In this document: positions 30,911-32,838 of the stretch, piece by piece | Layout: each line of letters begins with the position of its first letter | Position numbering within the stretch: position 1 is the first letter of the stretch | NCBI GenBank assembly: GCA_947459405.1 | Contig: CANHDQ010000004.1 | Span: 1-32,838, forward strand | DNA length: 32,838 bases | DNA from: Comamonadaceae bacterium | GTDB lineage: Bacteria > Pseudomonadota > Gammaproteobacteria > Burkholderiales > Burkholderiaceae_C | Direction of reading: 5' to 3' | Program-made: the position numbers and the translations under genes | The notes under the pieces: model-generated | Databases searched by the model: none | What the model was told of the DNA's origin: nothing | What the model saw: only the letters and a program-made list of their open reading frames with translations

Positions 30911-32838
30911 ATGCCCGCAAGCCCGCCATCGAATCGCGAGGAGACCGTGCGCGGCGCCTGCCCGCACGACTGCCCCGACACCTGCGCCTTGCTCACCACC
31001 GTGCGCGAAGGCCGCGCCGTGCAAGTACACGGCAATCCTGAGCACAGCCACACCGCTGGCGTGCTGTGCACCAAGGTCTCGCGTTATGCCGAGCGCACTT
31101 ACCACCCCGAACGCGTGCTGCAACCGCTCAAGCGCAGCGGGCCCAAAGGCAGTGGTCAATTTGAGCCCATCAGCTGGGACCAGGCACTAGGCGAGATCGC
31201 CGCGCGGCTGCAAACCATTGCTGCGCGCGATCCCCAGGCCATCTTGCCCTACAGCTACGCCGGAACCATGGGCCAGGTGCAGGGGGAATCGATTGCCGCC
31301 CGGCTGTTTAACCGGCTCGGTGCCTCCCTGCTCGATCGCACCATCTGCGCATCGGCCGGCGCGCAAGGCTTGATCCACACCCTAGGCGACAAGGTGGGCA
31401 TGAAGGTCGAGCACTTTGCCCAAAGCCAGCTGATCCTGATCTGGGGCAGTAACTCGGTGGGCAGCAACCTGCACTTTTGGCGCCTGGCTCAGCAGGCCAA
31501 GCGCCAAGGCGCCAAGCTCGTCTGCATCGATCCCCGACGCAGCGAAACGGCTGACAAATGCCATGCCCACCTGCCGCTGCTGCCCGGCACTGACGCTGCG
31601 CTGGCGCTGGGCTTGATGCATGAATTGATCGTCAACGACTGGCTCGACCACGATTACATCGACCGCTACACCCTGGGCTGGCCAGAGTTGCGCGAACGGG
31701 CCCTGCAGTGGCCGGCCGAACGCGCCGCGCAGGTTTGCGGCCTGGCCGCCCAGCAAATTCGTGATCTGGCCCGCGACTACGGCACGCTGGCGCCGGCAGC
31801 CATTCGGCTCAACTACGGCATGCAGCGGGTGCGCGGTGGCGGCAACGCCACCCGGGCCGTGGCCTGCCTGCCGGCGCTGGTGGGCGCCTGGCGACACCCC
31901 GGCGGCGGTTTGCTGATGTCGAGCTCGGGCCACTTTCCGGTGCAACAGACCGCGCTGCAGCGACCCGATTTGCGCCGCGCGCCAAGCCGGGTGATCAACA
32001 TGAGCACCATCGGAGACGATCTGCTGCGACCGGCCAGCGCCGACTTCGGCCCGCGCATCGAGGCGGTGATCGTCTACAACAGCAACCCGGTGGCAGTGGC
32101 ACCGGAGTCGGGCAAGGTGGTGCGCGGCTTTGCCCGCGAAGACCTGTTGACCGTGGTGCTCGAGCACTTCATGACCGACACCGCCGACCACGCCGACTAC
32201 GTGCTGCCCGCAACCACCCAGCTCGAGCACTGGGACATCCATGCCAGCTACGGCCACACCGACGTGCTGCTCAACCGTCCAGCCATCGCCCCCTTGGGAC
32301 AGGCGCGCAGCAACAGCGAGATCTTTCGGCAGCTGGCCCACCGGCTGGGCTTTGACGACCCATGCTTTGCAGAAGACGACCTCGCGCTGTGCCGCGCCGC
32401 CTTCGGCTCCGCGGTTGATTTCCAGACCCTGCTCGAGCAAGGTTACGCCCGCTTGCAGCTGCCCGATGCGCCGTTTGCCCAGGGCCAGTTCCCCACCGCC
32501 AGCGGCAAATGCGAGTTTTTCAGCCAGCGCCTGGCCCAGCAAGGACAAGACGGACTGCCCGATCACCTGCCCAATGCCGAAGTCGCCCACGACGCCTCGC
32601 GCTACCGTCTGGCCATGATCTCGCCGCCAGCGCGCAACTTCCTGAACTCGACCTTCGTCAACGTCAAGAGCCTGCGCGACCTCGAAACCGAGCCCGTGCT
32701 CGAAATTCACCCCGAAGATGCGCTGAGCCGGCGGATCGCCGACGGTGCAACCGTGCGTGTCTACAACGACCGGGGCAGCTACCACTGCAAGGCCCGCGTG
32801 AGCGATCGCGCCCGCCCTGGACTGGTCGTCGGTCTGGG
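30911..32838 (+). CDS. Molybdopterin-containing oxidoreductase (DMSO reductase superfamily), truncated at window end
   Basis: Forward frame from ATG 30911 is open to the window end: VRGACPHDCPDTCALLTTV...HTAGVLCTKV (4Fe-4S site), LILIWGSNSVGSNLHFW, KLVCIDPRRSETADKCHAHLPLLPGTDAALALGLMHELI, DYVLPATTQLEHWD. Absent from the ORF track because no stop lies in the window. Confidence 0.93.
   Translation, partial: MPASPPSNREETVRGACPHDCPDTCALLTTVREGRAVQVHGNPEHSHTAGVLCTKVSRYAERTYHPERVLQPLKRSGPKGSGQFEPISWDQALGEIAARLQTIAARDPQAILPYSYAGTMGQVQGESIAARLFNRLGASLLDRTICASAGAQGLIHTLGDKVGMKVEHFAQSQLILIWGSNSVGSNLHFWRLAQQAKRQGAKLVCIDPRRSETADKCHAHLPLLPGTDAALALGLMHELIVNDWLDHDYIDRYTLGWPELRERALQWPAERAAQVCGLAAQQIRDLARDYGTLAPAAIRLNYGMQRVRGGGNATRAVACLPALVGAWRHPGGGLLMSSSGHFPVQQTALQRPDLRRAPSRVINMSTIGDDLLRPASADFGPRIEAVIVYNSNPVAVAPESGKVVRGFAREDLLTVVLEHFMTDTADHADYVLPATTQLEHWDIHASYGHTDVLLNRPAIAPLGQARSNSEIFRQLAHRLGFDDPCFAEDDLALCRAAFGSAVDFQTLLEQGYARLQLPDAPFAQGQFPTASGKCEFFSQRLAQQGQDGLPDHLPNAEVAHDASRYRLAMISPPARNFLNSTFVNVKSLRDLETEPVLEIHPEDALSRRIADGATVRVYNDRGSYHCKARVSDRARPGLVVGL

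Noticed and set aside
31382-32785. 467 aa minus-strand ORF
   Set aside because: Antisense to the molybdopterin oxidoreductase, whose forward frame encodes a clear conserved protein.

Overview
The window reads as high-GC betaproteobacterial (Burkholderiales-like) core chromosome. It is densely coding. I found no CRISPR array, tRNA/rRNA gene, transposase, integrase or phage module. Gene order: partial HAD-like hydrolase / pgi / tal (-) divergent from a HexR/RpiR-type regulator (+); DUF3047-like lipoprotein (-); ruvB-ruvA (-); phoH-like and ybeY (+); an uncharacterised secreted protein (-); alpha/beta hydrolase and M23 peptidase (+); dtd, cation-efflux protein, tyrS (-); a second M23 peptidase and anmK (+); erpA, rpsI, rplM (-); rlmJ (+); metF, tlyA, ahcY (-); PH-domain protein, slmA, argB, H-NS-like (-); rfbC-A-D-B (-); winged-helix regulator (-); phasin and PhaD-like TetR (+); and a molybdopterin oxidoreductase truncated by the window end (+). 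The best non-coding signals are an SAH riboswitch upstream of ahcY with a visible candidate expression platform, a structured rplM leader, a HexR-like operator between tal and hexR, and a palindrome at the start of the winged-helix regulator. I did not see a convincing wholly new multi-gene system. The least explained items are the uncharacterised secreted protein (7710-8774) and the rplM leader. All calls come from reading the sequence; no database search was run.
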